A DNA stretch of 64,000 nt from Pseudomonas sp. UBA1879 (GTDB lineage Bacteria > Pseudomonadota > Gammaproteobacteria > Pseudomonadales > Pseudomonadaceae), in NCBI RefSeq assembly GCF_002338065.1, contig NZ_DDHJ01000001.1, positions 1 to 64,000 on the forward strand. Direction: 5' to 3'. Positions 10,501 through 17,816 of the stretch are shown here, one piece after another (the first letter of the stretch is position 1; each line of letters begins with the position of its first letter). The position numbers and the translations under genes are program-made. The notes below the pieces were generated by a model. That model saw only the letters and a program-made list of their open reading frames with translations. It ran no database searches and had not been told where the DNA came from.

Positions 10501-11320
10501 GGCGATGAACATCAAGATCACCCAGCTGTTTCAGGGCGATCAATTGGTCGGCGCGTGGTCGTTGAAGGCTCGGCCCACTGCTGCGGGGCTTCAGCTGAAC
10601 GACATGGACCTCGGGCTGAAGGGCATTTCGCTGGTGGGTAACGGCGGCTGGGAAGGCACGCCGGGTGCCACCAGCAGTTGGTTCAAAGGCCAAGTGGCGG
10701 GGAAAAACCTCGCAGACGTGCTTAAAGCGTGGGGCTTCGCGCCGACGGTCACCAGTCAGGAATTCGAGATGAACGCCGATGGGCGCTGGCCGGGTTCGCC
10801 TGCCTGGGTCGGGCTCAAGCGCTACTCCGGCAGCCTGGACGCCACGCTCAAGAACGGGCAGTTCGTCGAAGTGGAAGGGGGCGCGCAGGCGCTGCGGGTG
10901 TTCGGCCTGCTCAACTTCAATTCCATCGGCCGCCGTTTGCGCCTTGACTTCTCGGACCTGCTGAACAAAGGCCTGAGTTACGACCGGGTCAAAGGCCTGT
11001 TGGTCGCCAGTGATGGCGTCTACGTCACTCGCGACCCGATCACCATGATTGGCCCGTCGAGCAATCTGGAGCTCAATGGCACGCTGGACATGGTGCGTGA
11101 CCGGGTCGATGCCAAATTGCTGGTGACCCTGCCGGTGACCAACAACCTGCCGATTGCCGCGCTGATCGTCGGTGCGCCGGCCATTGGTGGCGCGCTGTTC
11201 CTGGTCGACAAACTGCTGGGCGACCGCGTCGCACGTTTTGCCAGCGTGCAATACAAAGTCGAAGGCCCGTGGAAAGAGCCCAAAATCACCTTCGATAAGC
11301 CGTTCGAAAAGCCGCAGTAG
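7505..11320 (+). CDS. yhdP: YhdP-type AsmA-like envelope protein
   Basis: This giant (1271 aa) has one N-terminal transmembrane segment (WGLSLCALVLVLIALYVSV) followed by a periplasmic repeating-beta-groove region, and a DUF3971/AsmA_2-type C-terminal part ending near LDFSDLLNKGLSYDRVKG. In E. coli, YhdP with TamB and YdbH moves phospholipid from the inner to the outer membrane. Identity rests on length, topology, C-terminal motifs and its fixed place between rng and the nitrilase gene. It starts 199 bp after rng, a gap in which I see no clear signal. Confidence 0.93.
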   Translation: MERLTRFLAALTRWGLSLCALVLVLIALYVSVGRQLVPMVAEYRADVESKAQAAVGMPVSIGRLEGSWSGFAPTFTARDVMVGQGSATVRLDHVRAVPDLWASLKAWQVRIARLELDGLQLGLKEDKNGHWALQGVPLPNDTPFDPEQVLRNMQMISTLSLFDSQITLQPYEQAPLTLTYASMTLKTGRFHQRLDARVTLPDGQPLSLNVRSKMRAEAWRDAEAEAYLSLPQSEWSKWLPKSVTRDWKIKTLKAGGEFWLTWGKGTLQSAVARLNAPLFKGAYADRKASKIDNLALNAWFQRDGTGFAVSLNSLAMDIASKRWESRLQIKQTAATSDAEELWHLQADRLDLTPVTPLLDSLGPLPDKLMEVLDHLKVTGGLRNVLVDYRPQTEGAKRLSFAANLDKVGISAYHGAPAAGNVSGAISGDLGQGELRLNTDDFMLHLDPIFKNPWNYRHADARLTWALDDQGFTLIAPYIKVVGDEGKIASDFLIRLHFDHTQEDYMDLRVGLVDADGRYTSKYLPAVLSPALDHWLRTAIVSGNVDQSFFQYQGSINHDAPDVARVISLFFKVRNAELAFQPGWPSLTGVDGNVFVENSGVRIRATKGKLLGTDVCNVAVDVPHVASGRASHLLVDGDFNGSLQDGMKILQEAPIGTAQTFTGWQAEGPLQGHINLDIPLVKGQEPKVAVDFNTDGARLRLPDPVLDLTQLKGNFRFDYAKGLSGKNIKAVAFDKPVSAEIFAEGKPGAPITRITASSQIATKRLTDWLSVTQPLPISGDLPYQLQLTLNGAESPLLINSNLKGVAIDLPAPFGKTADETRDTDFRMNLQGAERRIGVGYGNLANFAFAAPGGKFAEGRGELFIGDGGAIVPDAKGLRVRGSLSELDIAPWQAMVQRYAGNDPGGSAKQLVNSVDLQIGKLTAMGTTLDQADVQLKRSDASWSVSLDSPKIKGTATLPDNQAIPADISLLYVRLPAPDPNAAVVENAPDPLADVDPHTIPAMNIKITQLFQGDQLVGAWSLKARPTAAGLQLNDMDLGLKGISLVGNGGWEGTPGATSSWFKGQVAGKNLADVLKAWGFAPTVTSQEFEMNADGRWPGSPAWVGLKRYSGSLDATLKNGQFVEVEGGAQALRVFGLLNFNSIGRRLRLDFSDLLNKGLSYDRVKGLLVASDGVYVTRDPITMIGPSSNLELNGTLDMVRDRVDAKLLVTLPVTNNLPIAALIVGAPAIGGALFLVDKLLGDRVARFASVQYKVEGPWKEPKITFDKPFEKPQ

Positions 11321-11364
11321 GCAGAAGCGATTGGCCTCCATCATGAATTGGGCTGATACATGGC

Positions 11365-11454
11365 CTGTAGGAGTGAGCTTGCTCGCGATAGCGTCCCATC
11401 AGCCGACATAATCGTCACAGATACATCGGATCGCGAGCAAGCTCACTCCTACAG
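11365..11454. repeat. REP pair (REPIN), type AGTGAGCTTGCTCGCG
   Basis: Two inverted copies of a ~25-bp palindromic unit (11365-11389 and 11430-11454) flank a 40-bp spacer. Each unit contains GTAGGAGTGAGCTTGCTCG. This is the common Pseudomonas fluorescens-group REP doublet, mobilised in trans by RAYT transposases; no RAYT gene is in this window. Confidence 0.9.
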
Positions 11455-11510
11455 CGAACATCGTGCTTCGTCTGGAGTACAGTGCAGTTCTATCGATCAA
11501 GGAGCGTTTC

Positions 11511-12362
11511 ATGTCCTTCGCAGTGATTCAGATGGTCAGTCAGAGCGATGTCGAGGGCAATCTCGTTCAGGCGCGCAAGTTGTTGGAGCAGGCCGCTGCG
11601 TCGGGCGCGAAACTGGCGGTGCTGCCGGAAAACTTCGCCGCGATGGGCCGTCGTGACATCGCGGCCATCGGTCGTGCCGAGGCACTGGGCGAAGGTCCGA
11701 TCCTGCCATGGTTGAAACTTGCCGCTCGCGACCTCACGTTATGGATTGTCGCCGGGACCGTGCCGCTGCCGCCGAAAGATCGGCCGGAGGGCAAAGTCAC
11801 GGCGTGTTCGTTGTTGATCGACGATCAAGGCGAACAGGTGGCGCGTTACGACAAGCTGCACCTGTTCGACGTGGACGTCGCCGATGCGCGCGGGCGGTAT
11901 CGCGAGTCTGACGATTATGCGCATGGCAACAACGTCGTGGTCGCCGATACGCCTGTTGGAAAACTGGGGTTGAGCGTGTGTTACGACCTGCGCTTCCCCG
12001 AGCTGTACACCGCCCTGCGTGAAGCGGGCGCCGAATTGATTACCGCGCCGTCTGCATTCACCGCCGTCACCGGCGCGGCGCACTGGGACATCCTGCTGCG
12101 TGCGCGGGCCATCGAAACCCAGTGCTACGTGCTGGCGGCCGCGCAGGGCGGGGTTCATCCGGGGCCAAGGGAAACATTTGGACACGCGGCGATCATAGAT
12201 CCATGGGGCCGCGTGCTGGCCGAGCAGGCACAGGGTGAAGCGGTGCTGCTCGCCGAGCGAGACAGTGACGAACAAGCGTCCATACGGGCGCGAATGCCGG
12301 TGACGAATCATCGGCGATTTTTTTCGCAGGACGCCGTGCGGCCTGCCAACACCCCGGAGTGA
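11511..12362 (+). CDS. Carbon-nitrogen hydrolase (probable deaminated-glutathione amidase, Nit1-like)
   Basis: A 283-aa nitrilase-superfamily enzyme with the Glu-Lys-Cys triad visible: Glu in LPENFAAM, Lys in YDKLHLFDV and Cys in LSVCYDLRFPELY. KLHLFDVDV and VCYDLRFPELY are typical of the Nit1/YbeM group, which hydrolyses deaminated glutathione as a metabolite-repair step. The ATG at 11511 follows AAGGAGCGTTTC, so I set aside 16 extra in-frame residues upstream. The stop lies just before tldD, so the two are probably co-transcribed. Confidence 0.9.
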   Translation: MSFAVIQMVSQSDVEGNLVQARKLLEQAAASGAKLAVLPENFAAMGRRDIAAIGRAEALGEGPILPWLKLAARDLTLWIVAGTVPLPPKDRPEGKVTACSLLIDDQGEQVARYDKLHLFDVDVADARGRYRESDDYAHGNNVVVADTPVGKLGLSVCYDLRFPELYTALREAGAELITAPSAFTAVTGAAHWDILLRARAIETQCYVLAAAQGGVHPGPRETFGHAAIIDPWGRVLAEQAQGEAVLLAERDSDEQASIRARMPVTNHRRFFSQDAVRPANTPE

Positions 12363-12364
12363 AT

Positions 12365-13804
12365 ATGAGCGACTTGTCCTCTGTCAGCGAACACCTTCTG
12401 GCGCCAGGCGGCCTGAGCATCGACAGCCTGCAATCGGTGCTGGGTGAGCTTGCCGGTCCCGGAATCGACGCCGCTGACTTGTATTTCCAGGGCCAGATTT
12501 CCGAGTCCTGGGCGCTGGAAGACGGCATCGTCAAGGAAGGCAGCTTTAACCTCGATCAAGGCGTTGGCGTGCGCGCCCAGTCCGGTGAAAAGACCGGCTT
12601 CGCCTACAGCAACGCGATCACCCCGGACGCATTGAGCCAGGCTGCCCGCGCTGCTCGCTCGATCTCCCGCGCCGGTCAGAATGGCCGCGTGCAAGCCTTC
12701 ACCACTCAGGACGTAACCCAACTGTACGCGCCGGACAATCCGCTGGAAGTCCTGACCCGGGCTGAGAAAGTCGAATTGCTCAAACGCATCGACGTCGCCA
12801 CCCGTGCGCTGGACCCACGTATTCAGCAGGTCACCGTGAGCATGGCCGGGGTTTGGGAGCGCATTCTGGTGGCGTCCACCGATGGCGGCCTGGCCGCCGA
12901 CACCCGTCCGCTGGTTCGCTTCAACGTCAGCGTGATCGTCGAACAGAACGGCCGTCGCGAACGTGGCGGGCATGGCGGCGGCGGGCGTACCGACTACCGC
13001 TATTTCCTCAATGAAGACCGCGCCATGGGCTATGCCCGGGAGGCGCTGCGTCAGGCCTTGGTCAACCTCGAAGCGATTCCGGCACCGGCGGGCACGCTGC
13101 CAGTGGTGCTGGGTTCGGGCTGGTCCGGCGTGCTGTTGCACGAAGCCGTGGGCCATGGCCTGGAAGGCGATTTCAATCGCAAGGGCAGTTCGGCCTACAG
13201 CGGTCGCATGGGCGAAATGGTGGCCTCCAAGCTGTGCACCATCGTCGATGACGGCACCCTGGCCGGGCGTCGGGGTTCGCTGAGCGTCGATGACGAAGGC
13301 ACCCCAACCGAATGCACCACGCTGATCGAAAATGGCGTCCTCAAGGGTTACATGCAGGACAAGCTCAACGCGCGGCTGATGGGTGTTGCGCGCACCGGCA
13401 ACGGTCGTCGCGAATCCTATGCGCACCTGCCGATGCCCCGCATGACCAACACCTACATGCTCGGGGGGCAGAGCGACCCTGCAGAAATCATCGCGTCAGT
13501 GAAAAAGGGCATCTACTGCGCCAACCTCGGCGGCGGTCAGGTGGACATCACCAGCGGCAAGTTTGTTTTTTCCACCAGCGAGGCCTATTTGATCGAGGAC
13601 GGCAAAATCACCGCGCCGGTCAAAGGCGCGACGTTGATCGGCAACGGCCCGGAGTGCATGAGCCGAGTATCGATGGTCGGCAACGATCTGTCGCTGGACA
13701 GCGGCGTGGGCACCTGCGGCAAGGATGGGCAATCGGTGCCGGTAGGCGTGGGTCAGCCAACGTTGAAGATCGACGCGATCACTGTGGGTGGCACAGGGTC
13801 GTAA
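12365..13804 (+). CDS. tldD: Metalloprotease TldD
   Basis: TldD is the catalytic partner in the TldD/TldE(PmbA) cytoplasmic metallopeptidase, which degrades unfolded peptides and in some species matures microcin B17 or removes CcdA. The zinc motif HEAVGHGLEGD (HExxxH) is present, as are the DDEGTP block and the C-terminal LSLDSGVGTCGKDGQ. The product is 479 aa. A GTG two codons upstream is also possible, but ATG at 12365 matches the family N-terminus MSDL. Its partner pmbA is 0.75 kb downstream. Confidence 0.97.
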   Translation: MSDLSSVSEHLLAPGGLSIDSLQSVLGELAGPGIDAADLYFQGQISESWALEDGIVKEGSFNLDQGVGVRAQSGEKTGFAYSNAITPDALSQAARAARSISRAGQNGRVQAFTTQDVTQLYAPDNPLEVLTRAEKVELLKRIDVATRALDPRIQQVTVSMAGVWERILVASTDGGLAADTRPLVRFNVSVIVEQNGRRERGGHGGGGRTDYRYFLNEDRAMGYAREALRQALVNLEAIPAPAGTLPVVLGSGWSGVLLHEAVGHGLEGDFNRKGSSAYSGRMGEMVASKLCTIVDDGTLAGRRGSLSVDDEGTPTECTTLIENGVLKGYMQDKLNARLMGVARTGNGRRESYAHLPMPRMTNTYMLGGQSDPAEIIASVKKGIYCANLGGGQVDITSGKFVFSTSEAYLIEDGKITAPVKGATLIGNGPECMSRVSMVGNDLSLDSGVGTCGKDGQSVPVGVGQPTLKIDAITVGGTGS

Positions 13805-13819
13805 GCGAGGAATGCAGCA

Positions 13820-13910
13820 CTGTGGGAGTGAGCTTGTTCGCGATTGCGGAATGTCAGACGCTTGATTTGAAAATGACACACCGTAATCGCGAGCAAGCTC
13901 ACTCCTACAG
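13820..13910. repeat. REP pair (REPIN)
   Basis: Inverted copies at 13820-13850 and 13884-13910 carry AGTGAGCTTGTTCGCGAT and its complement. This is the same family as the element at 11365-11454. It fills the gap between the convergent tldD and yjgA stops and may help end both transcripts. Confidence 0.88.
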
Positions 13911-13946
13911 ATGGGAGCGATCCGCGCCGCGGGTAGCGGGGCAGAA

Positions 13947-14468
13947 TTAACGCAATCCGCGCTTGGTTTCGTCCAGATCGCGGATGTATTTGAAGATTTT
14001 GCGTGTCGCGGTCGGGGCCTTGTTTTGCCGGGCCTCGTGCTGAGCGTGACGGATCAGCGAACGCAAATGCTGGCGGTCGGCTTCCGGGTACTCATTGACG
14101 AACTGTTCAAGGACGTCGTCAGTGCCGCCGACCAGGCGATCACGCCAGCGCTCGAGATTGTGAAAGCGCTCGTTGTACTGGCGCGTGGAGGCGTCGAGTT
14201 GATCGAGCAGAACCAGGATCTCATCCAGGTTCTGATCGCGCATCAGCCGGCCAATGAACGAAATGTGGCGCTTACGCGCGATGTGCGCGGTGTGCTTGGG
14301 GGCATCGGCCAGGGCCCGACGCAACTCGTCGGTCAACGGCAGTTTGGCCAGCACATCGGGCTTGAATGTCGTTAAGCGTTCACCCAGTTCGACCAGCGCG
14401 TGGAGCTCTCGCTTGACCTGAGTTTTGCTTTTCTCTCCTTCGAAGGAGTCGTCGTAAGAATCAACCAT
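13947..14468 (-). CDS. yjgA: DarP/YjgA ribosome-associated protein (DUF615)
   Basis: YjgA (DarP) binds late pre-50S particles and aids peptidyl-transferase-centre maturation. The 173-aa, highly charged, helical protein starts MVDSYDDSFEGEKSKTQ and contains KTQVKRELHALVELGERL and HIARKRHISFIGRLMRDQN, which mark the family. Five in-frame codons upstream are omitted because the family N-terminus begins at the ATG at 14468. It is divergent from pmbA, as in other pseudomonads. Confidence 0.93.
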   Translation of the reverse strand: MVDSYDDSFEGEKSKTQVKRELHALVELGERLTTFKPDVLAKLPLTDELRRALADAPKHTAHIARKRHISFIGRLMRDQNLDEILVLLDQLDASTRQYNERFHNLERWRDRLVGGTDDVLEQFVNEYPEADRQHLRSLIRHAQHEARQNKAPTATRKIFKYIRDLDETKRGLR

Positions 14469-14561
14469 GGGGGCAGTCCGCAAATAAACGCCGCCATGAT
14501 AACCAGTCAGGGACCAAATGTCCGGCCTGGCTGCCGAAATCGGAATTTGATGGAGTAAGTC

Positions 14562-15908
14562 ATGAGTGCATCAGAAAGCGTCGGTCCGCAGGCCCTCCCG
14601 GCACTGCAACAGCAGGTCGAGCAGATCGTCGCCGAAGCCAAACGCCAGGGCGCGACCGCCTGCGAAGTGGCGGTGTCTGTGGACCAGGGGCTGTCGACGT
14701 CGGTTCGTCAGCGCGAAGTCGAAACTGTCGAGTTCAACCGCGATCAAGGCTTCGGCATCACCTTGTATGTCGGCCACCGCAAAGGCTCGGCCAGCACGTC
14801 GGCCAGCGGCCCGGACGCCATTCGCGAAACGGTCGCAGCGGCGTTGGCCATCGCCAAACACACGTCTGAAGATGAAAGTTCGGGCCTGGCCGATGCTGCG
14901 TTGATGGCCAAGGAACAGCCGGATTTCGACCTGTTCCACCCTTGGAACATCACACCGGAAGAGGCCATTGAGCGCGCATTGATCTGCGAAGCGGCGGCAT
15001 TCGACGCCGACAGTCGGATCAAAAACGCAGACGGCACCACTCTCAACGTGCATCAGGGATGCCGCGTGTACGGCAACAGCCACGGCTTCATCGGTGGTTA
15101 TGCCTCAACGCGTCATAGCCTGAGTTGCGTGATGATTGCCGAAAAAGACGGCCAGATGCAGCGCGATTACTGGTACGACGTCAACCGTCAAGGCGAGCTG
15201 CTGATGGACGCAACACTCATCGGTCAGAAAGCCGCCGAGCGCGCCGCGAGCCGTCTGGGCGCACGCCCGGTGCCGACTTGCGAAGTGCCGGTGCTGTTTT
15301 CCGCTGAACTGGCGGGTGGCTTGTTCGGCAGCTTTTTGGGGGCGATTTCCGGGGGCAACCTGTACCGCAAATCGTCGTTCCTCGAAGGCGCGATGGGTCA
15401 ACGGCTGTTTCCGGAATGGATGACCATCGACGAGCGTCCTCACCTGCGCGGCGCCATGGGCAGCGCGGCCTTCGACGGCGACGGCCTGGCCACGTACGCC
15501 AAGCCGTTCGTCGAAAATGGTGATCTGGTTTCCTACGTACTCAGCACTTACTCGGGCCGCAAGCTTGGCCTGCCAAGCACCGCCAACGCAGGCGGCGTGC
15601 ACAACCTGTTCGTCTCCCACGGCACTGAAGACCAGGCCGCGCTGATTCGCCGCATGGGGCGTGGATTGCTGGTCACCGAGCTGATGGGTAGCGGACTGAA
15701 TATGGTCACCGGCGATTATTCCCGTGGCGCGGCGGGCTTCTGGGTCGAGAACGGCGAGATTCAATTCCCGGTTCAGGAAGTGACCATTGCCGGCAACATG
15801 CGCGACATGTTCAAACAAATCGTCGCCGTTGGCAGCGATCTTGAGCTGCGCAGCAACATCCGCACGGGGTCGGTGTTGATCGAGAAGATGATGGTGGCGG
15901 GGAGCTGA
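14562..15908 (+). CDS. pmbA: Metalloprotease accessory subunit PmbA (TldE)
   Basis: This is the non-metal-binding partner of TldD. The 448-aa protein has the shared TldD/PmbA fold (SVRQREVETVEFNRDQGFGITLYVGHRKGSAS near residue 50) and the C-terminal block GNMRDMFKQIVAVGSDLE but no HExxxH, as expected of PmbA. The ATG follows GGAGTAAGTC. A hairpin with a T-run ends the gene. Confidence 0.96.
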   Translation: MSASESVGPQALPALQQQVEQIVAEAKRQGATACEVAVSVDQGLSTSVRQREVETVEFNRDQGFGITLYVGHRKGSASTSASGPDAIRETVAAALAIAKHTSEDESSGLADAALMAKEQPDFDLFHPWNITPEEAIERALICEAAAFDADSRIKNADGTTLNVHQGCRVYGNSHGFIGGYASTRHSLSCVMIAEKDGQMQRDYWYDVNRQGELLMDATLIGQKAAERAASRLGARPVPTCEVPVLFSAELAGGLFGSFLGAISGGNLYRKSSFLEGAMGQRLFPEWMTIDERPHLRGAMGSAAFDGDGLATYAKPFVENGDLVSYVLSTYSGRKLGLPSTANAGGVHNLFVSHGTEDQAALIRRMGRGLLVTELMGSGLNMVTGDYSRGAAGFWVENGEIQFPVQEVTIAGNMRDMFKQIVAVGSDLELRSNIRTGSVLIEKMMVAGS

Positions 15909-15934
15909 TTTTCCCAGCTTCATAGCATCACCCC

Positions 15935-15968
15935 AAAGGCCTGTCCCGGTTTCGGTGCAGGCTTTTTT
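15935..15968 (+). terminator. Rho-independent terminator of pmbA
   Basis: GCCTG ... CAGGC with an inner CCG/CGG pairing is followed by TTTTTT. It lies 30 bp after the pmbA stop. Confidence 0.75.
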
Positions 15969-16000
15969 GCTTTCTACATAACTCGACACACCGCTGAACC

Positions 16001-16091
16001 TTGTGGGAGCCGGCTTGCTGGCGAAAGCAGTAGATCAGTCGCCTCATCTGCCATTGACCCACCGCATTCGCCAGCAAGCCGGCTCCCACAA
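16001..16091. repeat. REP pair (REPIN), type GAGCCGGCTTGCTGGCG
   Basis: Perfect inverted 25-bp arms at 16001-16025 and 16067-16091 contain TGGGAGCCGGCTTGCTGGCG. This is a different REP subfamily from the AGTGAGCTTGCTCGCG elements upstream, so at least two subfamilies are active in this genome. Confidence 0.9.
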
Positions 16092-16142
16092 GGTGCAGAT
16101 GTCAATCCAATGTCGGGGTTGTTTTGATTCTTAAACTCATTT

Positions 16143-16161
16143 AATAATGAATCTCATTCGT
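16143..16161. promoter_or_regulatory. Fur box upstream of fagA
   Basis: AATAATGAATCTCATTCGT matches the 19-bp Fur consensus GATAATGATAATCATTATC at 12 positions, including the core ATAATGA and TCATT, and lies 17 bp before the fagA ATG. In P. aeruginosa the equivalent fagA-fumC-orfX-sodM operon is Fur-repressed and induced by iron starvation. Confidence 0.7.
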
Positions 16162-16178
16162 TAAGTGAGCCTGAGGTC

Positions 16179-16586
16179 ATGCCGACCGTTTTGCACGAGT
16201 CCCCTTATCTGGAAAACTGGCGCGCGCTGAGTCTGCGGATTCGCTGCGCTTTCCATCCCAACGAGCCCCGTGCCAGCGAGCATTACCTCGCCGAAGGCCG
16301 CTACCTTGCGCGCTTCACTGCAACCCCGCACGTGCTGATCGCCGAAAGCACCTTTCGGCTGCTGATTGACACTGCCCATGACACCGCGTTGCCCTGGCAT
16401 TGGCGCTCCCTGTGTCTGGATCAGGCCTGGCGCCCGTTACGGGATTTGCAGGCGCTCGCCCATTCCCCGCTTCAACGCCAGCGCTGGCAGGCTTTCGCTC
16501 ATCAATTGGCGACCTGCGTGCTGCAGCCCTCGATTTCGCTCGCTGAACTGACGCAAGGATCTGCCGATGAACCCTACCGGTCTTGA
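16179..16586 (+). CDS. fagA: FagA, Fur-associated protein of unknown function
   Basis: The 135-aa protein begins MPTVLHESPYLENWRALSLRI and contains LPWHWRSLCLDQAWRPL; both blocks recall FagA, the first gene of the Fur-regulated fumC/sodM operon in P. aeruginosa. Its biochemical role is unknown. It has no signal peptide, membrane segment or catalytic motif that I can see. It follows the Fur box directly. Unusually, fumC, which should come next, is absent. Confidence 0.82.
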   Translation: MPTVLHESPYLENWRALSLRIRCAFHPNEPRASEHYLAEGRYLARFTATPHVLIAESTFRLLIDTAHDTALPWHWRSLCLDQAWRPLRDLQALAHSPLQRQRWQAFAHQLATCVLQPSISLAELTQGSADEPYRS

Positions 16587-16695
16587 ACGCGACTTCATGG
16601 CGCCTTTTCCGGTGGACGTATTCCGGAAGCGCCCGCGCATCAACCCAAAAAGCTCACCGCTGGCGGCATTGCAACGCCTGCGATCACTCACGTAA
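16567..16695 (+). CDS. Small 42-aa ORF overlapping the end of fagA
   Basis: A 42-codon frame starts at an ATG with AAGGA 7 nt upstream, overlaps the last 20 bp of fagA and ends 19 bp before orfX. The product is basic and Pro/Arg-rich (MNPTGLERDFMAPFPVDVF at its start). I do not recognise it. It does not resemble the fumarase N-terminus, so it is not an obvious fumC remnant. The good ribosome binding site and operon position argue that it is translated. Confidence 0.45.
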   Translation: MNPTGLERDFMAPFPVDVFRKRPRINPKSSPLAALQRLRSLT

Positions 16696-16714
16696 CCGAC
16701 CGAGGAGACGCGCC

Positions 16715-17176
16715 ATGGAGCATTGGAAAAGCACCATTCTGAAAGGCAATAGCTGCTTCAACCGTGGCGATTTGGTCGACGCCCGCGAACTCTATCTGCA
16801 AGCCCTGGCCCTTGCCCAAGTGCTGCTGGAACGTTGGAAAGACCCCGACGAAGCGGTGGCGGCGTTCGTGATTTCCCACCACAACCTGGCCGATCTGCAT
16901 CTGAGCCTGAACCAACCGGAAGAAAGTGCCGAATACCTGTGCTCGGCGCACCAACGGCTGCTCCACGTGATCCAGAACCCGCGCCTGACCCCGGCGCTGC
17001 GTCAGGCTGCGTTCCGTCACAGCAACAAGACCTACAGCGAACTGTTGGGCTTCATCGGCGAACACGGTGAATACCCACGCACTCACCGACTGCTCAACAG
17101 CAGCGGCGAACACTCACGCTCGGCGCTACAGCGCAACGCGGCTGCCGCCGGCACCTTGTCCTTTGGAGTCCATTGA
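16715..17176 (+). CDS. OrfX-like protein of the sodA operon
   Basis: The 153-aa product corresponds by position and sequence character to the orfX gene (PA4469) between fumC1 and sodM in P. aeruginosa. It is helical and TPR-like: WKSTILKGNSCFNRGDLVDARELYLQALALAQ, then a second helix pair SHHNLADLHLSLNQPEESAEYL. Its function is unknown. The ATG at 16715 has GAGGAGACG upstream; the 44 in-frame codons before it are discarded. Its stop lies one base before the sodA ATG, so translation is probably coupled. Confidence 0.82.
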   Translation: MEHWKSTILKGNSCFNRGDLVDARELYLQALALAQVLLERWKDPDEAVAAFVISHHNLADLHLSLNQPEESAEYLCSAHQRLLHVIQNPRLTPALRQAAFRHSNKTYSELLGFIGEHGEYPRTHRLLNSSGEHSRSALQRNAAAAGTLSFGVH

Positions 17177-17177
17177 T

Positions 17178-17789
17178 ATGCCGTATACCTTGCCAGCCTT
17201 GCCCTACGCCTACGATGCCCTTGAACCGCACATCGATGCGCAGACCATGGAAATTCACTACACCAAGCACCACCAGACCTACATCAACAACCTCAACGCA
17301 GCCGTCGAGGGCACCGAATACGCCGAATGGCCCATTGAGACGCTGGTCGCCAGCGTCGGCCAACTGCCGGAAAAACTGCGCCCGGCGGTGATCAATCAGG
17401 GCGGCGGTCACGCCAACCATTCGCTGTTCTGGGAGGTCATGAGCCCCAACGGCGGTGGCCTGCCCAGCGGTGCGCTGGCCAAAGCCATCGACGAACAACT
17501 GGGCGGCATCGACGCTTTCAAAGAGGCGTTCACCAAAGCCGCACTGACCCGTTTTGGCAGCGGCTGGGCCTGGCTGAGCGTCACACCCGAGAAAAAACTG
17601 GTGGTCGAGAGCAGCGGCAATCAGGACAGCCCACTGATGAACGGCAACACGCCGATCCTCGGGCTGGACGTCTGGGAACACGCCTACTACCTGCGCTACC
17701 AGAACCGTCGCCCGGAATACATCTCAGCGTTCTACAACGTCGTGAACTGGGACGAAGTCGCCAAGCGCTACGCGGATGCGTTGATCTGA
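17178..17789 (+). CDS. sodA: Superoxide dismutase [Mn]
   Basis: The 203-aa enzyme disproportionates superoxide in the cytoplasm. Metal ligands are visible: His27 (MEIHYTKHHQTY), the His of NQGGGHANHSLFW, and Asp/His in DVWEHAYYL. The GGHANHSLFW block and the Gln of SGNQDSPL in the C-terminal half indicate the Mn type rather than the Fe type. As the last gene behind the Fur box it should rise when iron is scarce, replacing Fe-SOD. Confidence 0.97.
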   Translation: MPYTLPALPYAYDALEPHIDAQTMEIHYTKHHQTYINNLNAAVEGTEYAEWPIETLVASVGQLPEKLRPAVINQGGGHANHSLFWEVMSPNGGGLPSGALAKAIDEQLGGIDAFKEAFTKAALTRFGSGWAWLSVTPEKKLVVESSGNQDSPLMNGNTPILGLDVWEHAYYLRYQNRRPEYISAFYNVVNWDEVAKRYADALI

Positions 17790-17816
17790 TTTTCAATAAT
17801 AAAAAGTAGACGATTT

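Noticed and set aside
8534..11344. Minus-strand frames inside yhdP (8534-9175, 10328-11344)
   Set aside because: No ribosome binding site and no recognisable domain; they mirror yhdP codons.
16567..16695. Truncated remnant of fumC
   Set aside because: The 42 residues show no similarity to the fumarase N-terminus, so it is listed as a separate small ORF.
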